Assembly: GCA_021234155.1 (NCBI GenBank) | Contig: JAJEKV010000411.1 | Location: 124,001 to 188,000, forward strand | Length of the DNA: 64,000 nucleotides | Origin: Isoetes taiwanensis | Lineage: Eukaryota; Streptophyta; Lycopodiopsida; Isoetales; Isoetaceae | Direction of reading: 5' to 3' | In this document: positions 10,791-22,544 of the stretch, one piece after another | Position numbering within the stretch: the stretch's first letter is position 1 | Layout: every line of letters starts with the position of its first letter | The notes under the pieces: model-generated | Told to the model about the DNA's origin: nothing | The model's database searches: none | What the model saw: only the letters and a program-made list of their open reading frames with translations | Made by a program: the position numbers and the translations under genes

Positions 10791-12455
10791 ACTTGAGTTT
10801 CCAACTAATCATACCCTAAAGAAAATCTATTCTTTGACATCTTTGCTAGTATCCCACGGTTCTCGCGGGGCAAAACTCACTTAGCTACCAACTCCATAAG
10901 AAGAAATAAGAGAAACGTGGGGGTTATTCCAGAGGAGGACTAAGTGGGTAAATGGCTACCTTAAACTGAGGCGAATCGTTAGTCACATAAACGTTAGTCA
11001 CACAAATGTTAGTCACACAAAAAACATCTTCTTACAACACATTGTGATTTAAGGATGATCAATCCCTCACTCAGGTTCCCACATATATCGTTCATACCAC
11101 AATATACGTTCACGTACCAATCCATGGCATGCACGTTGTTGTACCGCCCAGCCTTTTGGCAACAACAAGGGACGAGTTCTTTCATACACATTCATTCTTT
11201 AACATATAATTATATTCGCAAAGACAAATCATAAAGCATCAATAGCAAAGTAAATATGCACAACGAAAATAACAATAGGAACATGCAAGCTCTTCAACAA
11301 ATGCTCAAGAAAAGAAAAAGATGACTCCAAACTGACAACTCCAAAGATCCGACTCTGGTACCCACCAAAGGAACTTTTATGTCCTACACAAAGCTAGGCG
11401 CCAGGTAATCGCTTCAAAGCAAGCTTGAAAACCAATGATTTGTACAAGGATAATAGCCTTAGTTTTCAAAACAGAGTTGAGGTCTCTAATTATTACGTGG
11501 AGTCTATCTGACCCTTGTTCCATTTTTTTGTGATACCTCCCTAATCGTAAAGGGTTATGAGTGGTGCCATCCGAATTCCGAAACTAGACGCCGAAGGTAA
11601 AGTAAAGCCACTCCATTCTGATATCTGGTCGCCGAGTTATGCCTTTTAAAGTTGGCTATTTTCATATTGTCTGCTCTTTTTAAAATTAGAACATAAGAAT
11701 GCATTGGGTCCTTTGGTTTGAGGACCAAAAAAAAAAACGAAATTACTTGAGACAGAGGAATTACCTTAGAGGTAGCTTTGTAAGCTACGCAGTAGGCCGA
11801 AATTGTATGCTAAAATAGGATCAGGCATCTGGAAAATCATCTGTTGCCTCTCTTTTAAATCCTTTCGGCTCATCGTAATATTGACTCCTGCCATGGGCTG
11901 AGAACCGCCATGATCAAGCTGGTTATAAAAAGATAGATAGATAGGACTGGGAGATGGTTGGGAGCTTAGATCGCTCGAGAGGCAAAGACAAGAGATTGAA
12001 GTATCGTGGCATTCATGCTCATCGCCAGCTCAACCCCAATACAAAATCATAGGGAATGAAAATTCTCTGATTTTTGGAAAGTCTGGAATTTGTTCCGGTG
12101 CCGGAACTCATCAAAACCTTAGGAAAATAACACAAAGAAAATTCCAAAAAAGTTTCTTGCCAAACCTGAAAATCCCAAATTAACAATATTGATCTAAATA
12201 TTAAATTTATTTTGAACTTAAGGGTCCAAAAGGGCTAGAATATCTTCTCTATTTTAGGATCAATATCTTATGTTATTATCTACTCAAATATCTTCCCTAT
12301 CTTTAAAGAAAAGCTCTATTTCTTTGCTCCAGCACACGCTACATGACATCTACATCTATAATTTTTAATTTATTATTCCATCTAAGGTCTAATTTAGTAT
12401 TCTATAATACTTACGTTAACTTCTTATCCAATAACCCTCTGGCTGTATCACATTC
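10790..12455. repeat. Long direct repeat, copy A (LTR-like)
   Basis: This stretch is collinear with 13152-14305. Shared blocks include AAGAAGAAATAAGAGAAA, CATCTTCTTACAAC, CATACACATTCATTCTTTAA, GCAAAGTAAATATGCACAAC, AAAGCTAGGCGCCAG and TTATTATTCCATC. The copies are roughly 75-80% alike with indels; copy A carries about 500 bp that B lacks (about 11690-12220). Paired direct repeats of this size around a 0.7 kb centre could be the LTRs of an old non-autonomous LTR element, or an old segmental duplication. No TG..CA ends or target duplication were confirmed. Confidence 0.6.
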
Positions 12456-13151
12456 TCCCATATTAAAATTTTACCATGGGGAGAACTCACAATCAAGTCC
12501 ACGACACACTTTCTAAAGTCCTCTATGTCCAAAGTAACTTGGGTTAATTACGCCCAAGAAAGCTCTTCCATGGAATTGTAGGAGCAATTTTGTAAATTAC
12601 ACACGTCGTTTATTTCCTATCTCCAGTACTTTGCTCTTGGAAGCCTTTCGTTCCTCTTGCACTTCTTAGGGCAGAAACTTGATTTTGGTGCAGACTGCTG
12701 GACACCTTGCAATATTTGGCTCACATTTGAACAACAACATTATCGTTACTACACTCCATGTCAATTTGTAAATTCTCCCTTAGTCAAGTCATTAAGTTTC
12801 TATAAACAAACCAAGAGGTCCAAGCTAAAAGACGCATCTAAGACTATCTTACACTCTATTTGCCTTCAGGTTGACAAACCTATCACTACAATGTTTGCGA
12901 TTGACTTGGACTATTCCTAATGGTTTGAGACTCCAAGGTCAGGTACTAGGTTTTGAATGTGAAAACTAAATTTTAAACTCTCCCTTTTCCCCTCAGACCA
13001 CGGGCTAGATAACTCCTCCAAGAATTTTCTTCCTTCTTAATTTTCTATATCTCGAATATTAATGACTTCTCATTGTTACTAACTTCCTCTGGCCCAATAA
13101 CCAACTAAGCTAAATGATCGGGAACTCTAGCTTTGATCAAATGAAATGCTC
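12456..13151. other. Spacer between the two direct repeats, no gene seen
   Basis: It contains the phrase CCCATATTAAAATTTTACCATG, which is partly echoed after copy B (TTTTTTACCATG at about 14333). No gag or pol motif was recognised. If the flanking repeats are LTRs, this is a stripped internal region. Confidence 0.4.
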
Positions 13152-14305
13152 GAATTTCGAGTTTCTAAGTAATCATACTCTAAAGAAAATCTATCCCTTG
13201 ACATCACAGCTATTAACCCACACTTCTTGCTGTCATTTAGCTACAAACTCTATTTGTAAGAAGAAATAAGAGAAAGGTGGGAGTTAGTACACGGGAGGAC
13301 TAAGTGGATAAACCGTTACCTTAACCTGAGACGAAACGTTGATCATACAAATATTAATGACACAAATAACATCTTCTTACAACTTACTGTGATATATTGA
13401 CGATCAATCCCTCTCTCGAGTTCTCATGTGTATTGTTCACATCAAATATATGTCCACATACCAATCCCTAGCATGCGTGTTGCTCTATCGTCCAGCCCTT
13501 TAACAACGACAATGGGGCAGCATCTTCCATACACATTCATTCTTTAATATATCATTATATTCGCAAACAGAATTATAAAGAAGCAGTAGCAAAGTAAATA
13601 TGCACAACGAAAATAATGATGTGAGCATGCACAACAGAAATAAGCTGTTTAATAAATGGTCCAACAAAGAAAAAAAATCATTGCAAATCGACAAAAACTC
13701 CAAAGCCTCGGCTCCGACTGCCCATCAAAGGTTTCTTTTATGTTTCTACATAAAGCTAGGCGCCAGACAATCGCTTCAAAGCAACTTGAAATCGAATGAT
13801 TTGTGCAAGGAATAATAGTCTCAGTCCTCAAAATAGAATTGAGGTCTCTAATTGCAGATCTCTAGTGCAGTCTTATTTGATCACTCTCCATGTTTTATGC
13901 GATAACTTCCTAACTGTAAGGAGTTATGAGTGGTGCCATCTCAATTCTGAAACAAGATGATAGAAGTTTTCAAAGTCAAAGATGGCTCTATTTTGATATC
14001 TGTTTTCTTAATTATTTTCCCTTTCTAAAATTTGAACAAATCTAGATATTAAATCTCTCTCAAACTTATCCAAAATGGCCAGAATATCTTCTAAATTTTA
14101 GGATCAATATCTTATGCTATTATTCACTCAAATATCTTTCCTATCTTTGGAGGAACGCCCTGCTTTGCTCCACCACTCGGTACATCGAAAGTCGACATCT
14201 GCAACTATAATTTCTAATTTATTATTCCATCCTAAGGTCTAATTACTATTTTATGATACGTTAATTTCTTACCCAATAACACCCCCTAGGTTTGTCACAA
14301 TCTTT
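13152..14305. repeat. Long direct repeat, copy B (LTR-like)
   Basis: Partner of 10790-12455, same orientation, collinear from the CTAAAGAAAATCTAT block near its start to the AACCCAATAACA-type block near its end. It lacks the central segment present in copy A. The divergence implies an old event. Confidence 0.6.
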
Positions 14306-14548
14306 CGTTTGGACCTTGGTTTCAAAGTTCATTTTTTACCATGCGCATGCTTTTTTAGTCAAATGATATTGGAATTCTATAGTGCTTAGACCTTGGGTCT
14401 ATCGGTGATATACTAGTTCTAAAATAATTATGCCTCGAGTTCGTGACCGTCTGAAGTTGCATTATATATAGTTGCAGAGTCGCACTATGTATAGTTGCAT
14501 TCCATAGCATCTATCTATTTATTTTTCTGCGAAAACTATGATTTACAC

Positions 14549-14745
14549 GTCATCAACCAATGGCCACAGATTGTTGGCCCATAAACAACCAATTAGCAAC
14601 GACATTTTGTTTGCTCCAGACTCAAAGTTGGAGGAGAACTCCACAGTCATCAACCAATGGCCTCAGGTTATTGGCTTTCTAACAACACGATACATTAGCA
14701 ATGACCTTTTATTTGCTCCAGACTTCAGAGTTAGAGGAAAGCTCC
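14549..14745. repeat. Two-copy tandem duplication, about 97-bp period
   Basis: The word GTCATCAACCAATGGCC occurs at 14549 and 14646, and both copies continue with (A)TTAGCAA(C/T)GAC and TTTGCTCCAGACT. Copies differ by several substitutions and small indels. The open frame crossing it (14538-14762) has no recognised domain. Confidence 0.8.
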
Positions 14746-14836
14746 AACTATCGGGATCGTAAAATGCAAGACCTGCATAAGGCAATTGTTTTGCAATGGG
14801 CTTCACGCTGACGCCCATGAGCAACTATGCCATTAT

Positions 14837-14941
14837 ATGCGGGAATTGGAGAAACAAACGACGAAGCAGAGAGAGGCTAATCCTTCTTGCTGTTGTAGAG
14901 GAGTTGGTCATATTGCTCGTGGATGTCCTGTTAAATGTTAA
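14837..14941 (+). pseudogene. Zinc-knuckle (retroviral-type CCHC) gag relic
   Basis: A 34-codon frame ends in CCCRGVGHIARGCPVKC followed by TAA. CxxRGVGHIARGC resembles the CX2CX4HX4C zinc knuckle of retrotransposon gag proteins, preceded by a charged helix-like ELEKQTTKQRE. The rest of gag and pol are absent, so this looks like an isolated fragment of an LTR element. Confidence 0.4.
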
Positions 14942-15519
14942 AATCAGTCAGAAAATCGATATGTATTAGACTCCTTCCACACGCAAAGAAGATTTATTCC
15001 TTCCGACAAAGCACAGTTTTATTAAAGATGGAAATTTCATGATTCCAATTTCTATCAAAATTAGTTTGTTTATTATTTTCTCACACATTTGGGATCAAAG
15101 TTGTGCTATTTAGTGGCAAAGCTAATAGAAATGGCATCAAACAGTTGTATTTGAGAAGAAATGGAGCGGAAATTAACACAAACAATAATAGTATTGCGCC
15201 ATTTACAAAAAATGGTCAGAAATAGCACGAAAAATGCTGCAAATGAAATGAAATGGAGGGAAATTACATGTAAATAAGCGTTAAGTAGTCCATATGATAA
15301 TGCAAATATTGAATTTAAATAACATTAAATAGAGTTGACAGGCAAGCAAACAACACGATAGCATTGTTTGCTTTAATCTAATCACATAGCAAAAGGCGCA
15401 GTTGCGTTATTTGCTTTAAAGGTAACAACATCTCACAAAGAAATCTACACATCCTTTAAGAGGCATATGGTGCACAATGTCTTTTAGTAAGCCACACCAT
15501 AAAAATCATTAGGTGCTTT
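14942..15519. other. Intergenic, no gene seen
   Basis: AT-rich sequence between the zinc-knuckle relic and the methyltransferase-like relic. No open frame or repeat of note. Confidence 0.4.
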
Positions 15520-16248
15520 ATCATAGTCTGCTGTGTAATTTTACTAGGATCAAATGGTTTTTCCTAGATATTTCTTCTACCACTCTATCCCCATATCCCG
15601 ATGCCTCCTCCATTTCTTTCTCAGCATTTGATGACTCTCCCCACCAGCATCTAGTTGTGTCAAAACATGACATGTGTCTATGGATATTGGAGCAAGCAAG
15701 GAGTTTTAAAATCCCTACCAGGCATTTGATCTTTCCTACATCATGCTCATACGCAACAATGTACCTGCTAACATGTAATGCTGCCGTAGAAAAAGTTCCA
15801 GCAAAAAGAAATCTAGGACCAGGTTACCTGGAGGGCAGAGCTTATCTACGAGGTAAGATGCCGTAGCAGGAGCAACATGTTTGTGAATCAAATATTTCCC
15901 TTCCATACCTTGCCAACTATATTTGAACCTTCCGAGCAGAAGTTTCTTAGCCATATTCTAGCTTCACTGCCAGTAGCCTCTTTAGGGATCTTAGGAACTG
16001 GAGGTGCTTTTAGAGGATGATCACCATAAAATCTGAGATCCAGTGATCTATTAAATCCCTGTGAGAGGCAAGTCGACAAGCCAAGAGCTCAATCAAGATG
16101 GCAACATAGTCTAGGTTATACTTAGCAAATAATAATTGCACTCGCCTACCAATTGCCAAATCTCCATGGCTTAAACATTTATGGACCAAGCAATGAGCTA
16201 CAAGAACTTTGGATATAGAAAAACCCTTACATTGTTGCTGATTAAGTT
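15520..16248 (-). pseudogene. Decayed gene with AdoMet-methyltransferase-like motif
   Basis: On the minus strand three overlapping open stretches follow one another with frameshifts near 16030, 15950 and 15820. Their order is: KVLVAHCLVHKCLSHGDLAI with LDYVAILIELLACRLASHRD; FYGDHPLKAPPVPKIPKEAT; YLIHKHVAPATASYLVDKLC followed by PPGNLVLDF, then FAGTFSTAALHVSRYIVAYE. LVLDFFAGTFST followed about ten residues later by VAYEHD resembles the AdoMet-binding motif I (hxDxFxGxGxT ... E) of N6/N4 DNA methyltransferases such as the plant and algal DNA-methylase-like proteins. No DPPY/NPPY motif was found, so the class is an inference. The 5' end of its exon lies at 22529-22544, beyond the LINE that splits it. 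Confidence 0.45.
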
Positions 16249-16254
16249 TTGCGA
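16249..16254. repeat. Candidate LINE target-site duplication, left copy
   Basis: TTGCGA here is matched by TTGCGA at 22529-22534 just after the poly(A) tail. Six bases is short for L1 (usually 7-20), so the match alone is weak. Removing the intervening element restores a longer minus-strand reading frame across the junction, which supports it. Confidence 0.5.
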
Positions 16255-16336
16255 ACTGAAGGGCTTAATTAGATAAGGCACCTTGGAAATTCGTAGCAGG
16301 CCGTAATGAAGAGTGGCTAGGGTTAGGGCGGCCGCC

Positions 16337-16438
16337 ATGGCCGCCTCCGTTATTGCAGAGCGGGGTATGTCTTACGGTTTCGTCCGTGGCACAGTAGATC
16401 TGATCCGCGATTGGGGGCTCTTGCTTCCATACGTGTAA
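16337..16438 (+). pseudogene. Start of candidate LINE ORF1 or host-derived 5' fragment
   Basis: A GC-richer island starts with an ATG in strong context (GCCGCCATGGCC) and reads 33 codons to TAA. The frame stays open again for about 40 codons after this stop (IRSRSIAKVLARRTWRKAML), so a single nonsense change may have broken a longer protein. Position about 80 bp inside the LINE fits an ORF1 start, but no DUF4283 or zinc-knuckle motif was recognised, so function is unknown. Confidence 0.3.
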
Positions 16439-17148
16439 AAGAATGGAGTTTCATCAAACGAGTTTTTCTGGAGGATTCGATCGAGAAGTATCGCGAAGGT
16501 GTTAGCAAGAAGAACTTGGAGGAAGGCGATGTTGGCTACAAAACATCGATTTGGAAGGATATAGTATGAGGACATCACGTAAGCCGAATGGAGAAATGAT
16601 AGGCGTTTGATGAGGCTAAGAAAAAAAAGAAAAAAAGGCAAATGGGAAATGGCGTGGGGAAGATTCTCCTTGATCATTCAAATGCCGACCAAGAAGGCTT
16701 GAAGGATGTAAGGCGATCGGAAAGCTTGAGGCGTCGCGCATTAGCTGCGCTATACATAGTGTGGTGGAAAACATCCACAATTTATCGCATCATCTTACAT
16801 TTACGTCTTCCAAGTTTTCAACCCTCGACTCTTGAGGAGAAAGTTATTTATGCATGATATTCTTGGAGGTGGTCATTGTCTTTGATGTTTTTCTTGTGGA
16901 GGAAAAACATCTTTCGCCCTTCTTTGTTTTGGGGACAAGCTACCGGGATATGTGTTGTTTGAGTGGTGTGGCTATACACTCATTTATTCTTTCTAATGCC
17001 CTTCTTATTTTGATTGTGGTGCTATTCTTGTGGTCGAATCAGCGGCTCTTTTGATCGAGTTAGTTCTACATCTCTTCCACAACATAATAGTGAAAGGTTC
17101 TGAAATAGTTGGGTGGGAAGTTTATGAAAGCAGTTGGGTCTGTAATAT

Positions 17149-17578
17149 GGTTTGGATAGGCTTTAATTGTACTGCATTTTTGATGCACTTGGAATGGTGG
17201 GAACCACGGCTCTGTTTTGCAATCTTGGTAGTCTGTGTATTCTATTGAATCTCTATGTTAGGAGTCAGCCCTTAATCATGTTGGGCGGCATGTAATAATG
17301 AGAAGCATCATGCTGCTATCTTAGTATCCGGGATATTAATATATCTTCTCACGGTTTTGGCAAGTTTTGGTTTGGATAGGCATTAATTGTGCTGCATTTT
17401 TTGGTCTGCTTGGAATGGTGGGAAACGGCTCTGTTTTGCAATCTTGGTAGTCTGTGTATTCTATTGAATCTCTATGTTAAAGAGTCAGCCCTTAATCATG
17501 TTGGGCGGCATGTAATGTGAGAAGCATCGCTATCTTAGTATCGGGATATTAATATATCTTCTCGGTTTTGGCAAGTTT
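17149..17578. repeat. Two-copy tandem duplication, 220-bp period
   Basis: GGTTTGGATAGGC begins copies at 17149 and 17369. Both continue with GGCTCTGTTTTGCAATCTTG, AGTCAGCCCTTAATCATGTT and GATATTAATATATCTTCTC. A few substitutions and short deletions separate them. It lies in the 5' part of the LINE. Confidence 0.9.
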
Positions 17579-18173
17579 CAATGAACACTAGAAAATCTAT
17601 TGTCACAATATTCTACATCATCCTTTTAAGCTGCAAAATCAAGTTAAGCGTTCTAAAGGGATCCACGATTTTTTGGGTTGAAGCTGTAATGTCTAGCTTT
17701 GGGCCATGGTCAATGGGGCTGACATATGGGAATTACGACCATTGGCAGCGATTACGGGTAATGGGCCTTGTTTGGCGTTGTTGGGGAGGGAATGCTTCCA
17801 AAGATAAATTGGCAATGGTGGGTGATTATATGGGATATCATAAGGGGGCTACGCACCTTGGTAAATTTCAATCATGTTGGGTAGAATCAATGAACCCCTT
17901 TTACTCACCCATCATTATGGTGGGAAATTAGACACTCATCATTGGGTTAGCATGCTGGGGCTAAAGGGAACAACACCCTGGATGGCTTTAGTGTCACACA
18001 CAACAAGACAAGAACACAACAAGACAAGCATGAGTCTACATTGCTTTACAATGACAAAGGTGATTATTGGACCGTTAAATGGGGGAGGGCTTTTGCTACA
18101 TGGGCCTATCTTTTTGCATCACATGGTCTAACCATTTTCAAAAGTGACACTCATGGCTTACATATTTTATATA

Positions 18174-18285
18174 TGGTTGCAATAAAACACCTAAGGAGTG
18201 CTAGGGGTGGTGGGCCACTTATTTTAAGTATGGTTGCAATAAAACACCTAGGGAGTGCTAGGGATGGGGGCCACTTATATGGTTA
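18174..18285. repeat. Two-copy tandem duplication, 57-bp period
   Basis: TGGTTGCAATAAAACACCTA starts at 18174 and 18231, each followed by GGAGTGCTAGGG and GGCCACTTAT. It lies just upstream of the LINE ORF2. Confidence 0.85.
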
Positions 18286-18451
18286 TGCAGGTGGGGGTAC
18301 TGCACAGTTTATATTTAAGATGACATTGGTGTATCTTTTGTGGTTGACCTTTGTTGAGACGGGGGATCGACGTAGAAAAGGGAAAGGGAATGTTCAGTAT
18401 GGTTACAAAGACAACTGCGGTCTTGCCGGATAGGTTATTATACTATATACT

Positions 18452-21400
18452 ATGAAAATTGTCTCACGGAACCTCAGAGGTATTAAAGGCGTCTGAAGCG
18501 TGGTAGAGTGCTTGCAGCCATACGGCTCTATGATGGCGGATGTTATTCTCTTACAAGAGCATAGACTTCGACTTGAAGCAAGTTCTATAGGCAAATGGGT
18601 AGGTGGCAACTATTCCTCCTTTAGTTGTGCACCCGGGGAAACTAAAAGGTGGCACTGTATCCTCTGGAGAGGCCTTGTTGAAGTCCTACTATGCTTACAG
18701 GGATGGTCGATGGCGGTGGTGACCTTTGAATCTAATGAGTGCCAATGGGGGTCATCAATGTGTATGCATCAAATAAGCTGCTGAGAAAGGGCAGCTATGT
18801 GGAAAGAAATTGAAAATTTGGATAGGTCATCAAGGGGATGTCTGGCGGATTTTAGGGGAGATCTGAACATGACCGATGTTTGGGACAAAAATTGGGTTGC
18901 ATAGAAATCTATTAGGAGATGAGGATACTTCTTGGAACTCATTGCTTGATAGTGTGGGATTTAACTTGATTAGCCTTCCAATGCTACCTTCTCATGGTGA
19001 ATAAGCGAAGGGCCAAGGCAGTATATTGCCTATTAGGCAGATTTTTATATGGCCAATAAAACGGCATGCTTCATGGACAAGTGTTATGTGGAGGGGGAGC
19101 TTGCCTTCTCCCACTCTGATCATGTTCCCCAAAGCTTATTTCTAGAAAGTATGCCTACTACTGGAAAGCGTGGAAATATCCCTTTCAAATTTAATACTTC
19201 GTGGCTAGGAAAGGAGGCATTTTGCAAGCCTTTCAGGGTATTTATATCCTCTCTCTTTAATGATCTTAATCTTCTAAGCATGAAAGCCTGGGTTGAGAAG
19301 CTCAGCCTAATGAAGGCCTGGGTTAAAGTGTGGGGGAAGAGCAGAGCCATGGAGTTCAAAAGGGAAAAGACTGATATATATAATCAGTTGAGAATAGTTA
19401 AGCAGGACTTATTATCTGATCCACACAACATTGCTAAACAGAACATTGAGGCTGATTTGGAGGGGAAAGCAAAGGCAATTGAGGAGGAGGAGGCTAGAGG
19501 GGCGGCAGTTCGCTCTAAAACTAAATGGTATGCCGAACTTGACCATGAGAACTCCAAGTGCTTTTTTAGAATGGCTGGTGCAAGGTTAGGCGATACTTGA
19601 TATCTCATCGATTAAGGATGGCAATTCAAATGTATTGGAGGAACCACAGGAGATCAGATCATTTATTAGAGAAAGCTTTGAGAATCAATTTAAGGAAGAT
19701 CCTTTACCTTCCTCTTACCATGCTCAGATGGCACTTTGGTTGTCTAAAGTGGATTGGGGGGGGAAGGTTACTCGAGAAAAGAAAATCAACTTTTATTACA
19801 TAACATAGGGGAGATGAGATCTACAAAACCTTATGCTCCCTTGCAGTGAGGAAAATCTCACGGGCGGATGGTTTCCCTCGAATTCTTTGTTGAATTTTGG
19901 GATGTGCTTGGACGGACTTTCATCGAAGTTTGTATGTGGAGCATGGTTGTCATGTTCTCTACACCCGTCACTAGCAGCAGGGTTTATGGGGTTTATCACT
20001 CTTGTTCCTAAGGTTCCAAGACCTCAAAGCCTCGGGGAATGGAGGCCTATTGCACTCACCAATGTCATCTATAAAGTAATCATGAAGGTTATTGCTAACG
20101 CTTGAAACCAATTTTGAACAGGGTCATTGGGCATGAGCAATCAGCTTTCTTGCCAGGCAGATACATATTGGATAACTACCTTGCAGCCAGGGAAGGTCTG
20201 CATTGGTGCCAGGCCTCCAAACAAAATTGTGTAATGATCAAGATGGACTTTAGAAAGGCATATGATTCTCTTAGATGGGAAGGGTTGCGCTCAGTCATGT
20301 ACCATATGGGATTTGAGTCCCACTTTATTCAGTTGGCTTTGGGGATGAATAACTTAGCATCTGCGTCGGTCCTGGTTAATGGACAACCATCTGGCCTGTT
20401 TAAACTCAAGAAGGGGATTAGACAGGGCTGCCCCCTCGCTCCTTACTTGTTCCTCATCATGGCTAACCTTTTGACAAGAATGGTTCAGTTAAAGATGTTG
20501 GAGGGATCTGGAAGGGCTTACTTTTTTCGGGGGTACAGAAAAGTTAACAATTATGCAATATGCAGATGACACCTTCATGTTCCTCAGATATGATGACAAC
20601 AGTTTCCACTCATTTCGAGAGATTCTGACGTCCTTTGAGGTTATATCTGGAATCGGCCTTAATGCGAATAAGTGTGCAGTTCTCTGGGCTTCAGATAGTC
20701 CCATTGATCCTCGGGCGAAGTGCGGGTTTTCCGGTTGTTGGCGGTAGGGGAATCGGTTAAGCTTCGGGTCTTCCCCGGGTGCTTCGAGACAACCTCAAAG
20801 GCCTCACGGGCCCCATATTGGATAAACTTCGAGAAAGAAGGTAGGTCTATGGTCCACAAGGACCTTGGCAACGTCTGGGCGTGTGACAGTTGCTAATGCA
20901 GTGCTAGCTGCCTCTCATATTTATTACTCATCAGCGATGATTGCCCAGAAAGGGGTTTACAATCAAATGCAAACTATCATCAGGAAATTCATCCGGGGTG
21001 GCATGGCTAAGGTGGCACGGGAGGGGCGTGGTAGGGATAAAGGGATGGGGGATTGGGCTGCAAAGACCCATTCACTCGAGCCTGAGCCCTGGCGACTAAA
21101 TTTGTTTGGAGAGTACTACAAGGTGAGTCATCTACTTTATCACACTGCTTTGAAATTTATATCCTATTGGTTGAAGCAAGGTAAGCTCTTGGGAAAGCTT
21201 GCTCTCCCGAGAGATGAGTTGGGAGCTTTCTATTTTAGCTTCAAGGTAGCCCTGGCACGTCTCCGTGATGAGAAAGATTCTCCAAGCGTGGTGGGCGTGC
21301 AACATCTTTTCACCCCTATGGATCCTCCTAGGGAAGCCGGTGGTTTCAGCTTATTTTGGAATATCTTGGGGTATGGGGGAGGGAGGGCCTTCCTCGGCCC

Positions 21401-22212
21401 TCTCTCACCCCGCATCTTCATTAAGTGGAAGAGTTGTGGAATCACTAGGTTGCGACATTTGTGGATGAATGGGAGATGGGTCATTTGGACTACATTCAAG
21501 AGTAAAATCGAGAACCCGAGGTGAAGGTGGACCGTAAGGTGCTCTGAGATATCTTAGGCAAGGTCACCAACCTATGGAACAGTGGGACCTTGTGAGGAAT
21601 GGTGTTTTGATGGACATGCACAATATAATGTGGCTAGAATCTATCGAGGACTATGTGAAGATACTCCTTTGATAGCCCGAGGCAAGGCTTGGGGTGAGCA
21701 ATGGAGTTGCCAAAGGCTGCTTTAGCCAACTCACGGAAGTCTCTTTGTTCAAGAAAGATACAATTCTTGGTGGACAACTTTGCAAGGGGGCTTAGTACAA
21801 AGGAAAGTTTATTTAATAAGGGTATTACGGACAACGATAGGTGTCCACTTGGTTGCCATATATCGAATCTATTGAACACCTCTTCTTACGCCCCCAGTTG
21901 CGAGTTCGCACTTTGGGTTTGCCCCATTATTGGGCTGATGGTACACCATCCGAGGTGGCGATTTATTGATCATTGATAGGTCTTGATATCGAAGCCTCTT
22001 TAGTGAATATTGCGCTATGGGTCATCTGGAAGCACCGATGTGATGTGGCACTAGGTGGCCAAGGGATCTCCATAATGAAGCTAAAGAACTCTTTCAACTC
22101 GGAAGTGGCGATGAAGCTATCACATCACGGGAGGCATGGTATTAACTACAACAAGGATCTTGACGGACTTGGATCCTTACGGGGCTTCTACTTTTATTTT
22201 AAATGTCATTGA
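18452..22212 (+). pseudogene. L1-type LINE ORF2 (endonuclease and reverse transcriptase)
   Basis: Starts MKIVSRNLRGIKG, the usual APE-endonuclease opening. Endonuclease motifs: ADVILLQEHRL (catalytic Glu, about 18550), FRGDLNMTDV (18855) and SHSDHVP (19110). RT motifs: LGEWRPIALTNVIYKVI (20030), FLPGRYILDN (20150), MDFRKAYDSL (20245), GIRQGCPLAPYLF (20415) and the catalytic YADD (20559). A zinc-binding RT-associated region (RCPLGC, then IEHLF in a shifted frame) sits at 21840-21960, followed by an RNase-H-region motif LWVIWKHR (about 22012). It would nick DNA and copy the LINE RNA by target-primed reverse transcription. At least five frameshifts or stops (for example 18495, 19600, 20103, 20550, 20745) disable it. 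Confidence 0.85.
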
Positions 22213-22528
22213 AATGATTGAAGTAAGTGATGACAATGGCTCGGGTATTCTATCTATTCAGAATTGAGAATGTTATGTGGACCCAGTAGTGGAACGGAGT
22301 TGCTTTCCTCTATAGTACCTACTTTATGGTGAAGATGGGCGACTCCCGATAGTACCCTTAAAGTAGGGAAGACGAGAAGATGCTCTCTGTAGTACACGTG
22401 CTGTGACTCCCGCTACATCGTCTTAAGCTGTAATGCTTTCTATTTACTCCTGAGAGGGTCTCATTGTACATACTATTTTCTATTAATATATATATCTAAT
22501 CTTACCAAAAAAAAAAAAAAAAAAAAAA

Positions 22529-22544
22529 TTGCGACAAAGAAAAC
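22529..22544 (-). pseudogene. 5' end of the LINE-split exon (methyltransferase-like relic)
   Basis: On the minus strand TTATAG, a plausible splice acceptor, is followed by GTTTTCTTTGTCGCAA. Joined at the TCGCAA target duplication to the flank below 16249, it reads VFFVAKLNQQQCKGFSISKV in the same frame as the next open stretch. This continuity suggests the LINE landed inside one exon. Confidence 0.4.

Larger units (their letters stand above)
16255..22528 (+). mobile_element. Full-length-size L1-type LINE with poly(A) tail
   Basis: The element ends in 22 adenines (22507-22528). TTGCGA occurs directly before (16249-16254) and after (22529-22534), a short candidate target-site duplication. Between them are a 5' region with unclear ORF1, and an ORF2 (from 18452) with endonuclease, reverse transcriptase, RT zinc-binding and RNase-H-like regions in the order typical of plant L1. 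Size (6.27 kb) fits a complete element. Frameshifts and stops throughout ORF2 make it inactive. Its poly(A) tail and zf-RVT domain set it apart from the LINE clade at 26.5, 40.3 and 47.4 kb. Confidence 0.75.

Noticed and set aside
16642-17248. Three consecutive plus-strand frames of 66-72 codons
   Set aside because: Hydrophobic, low-information reading in the 5' half of a LINE; no domain recognised, so not called as genes.
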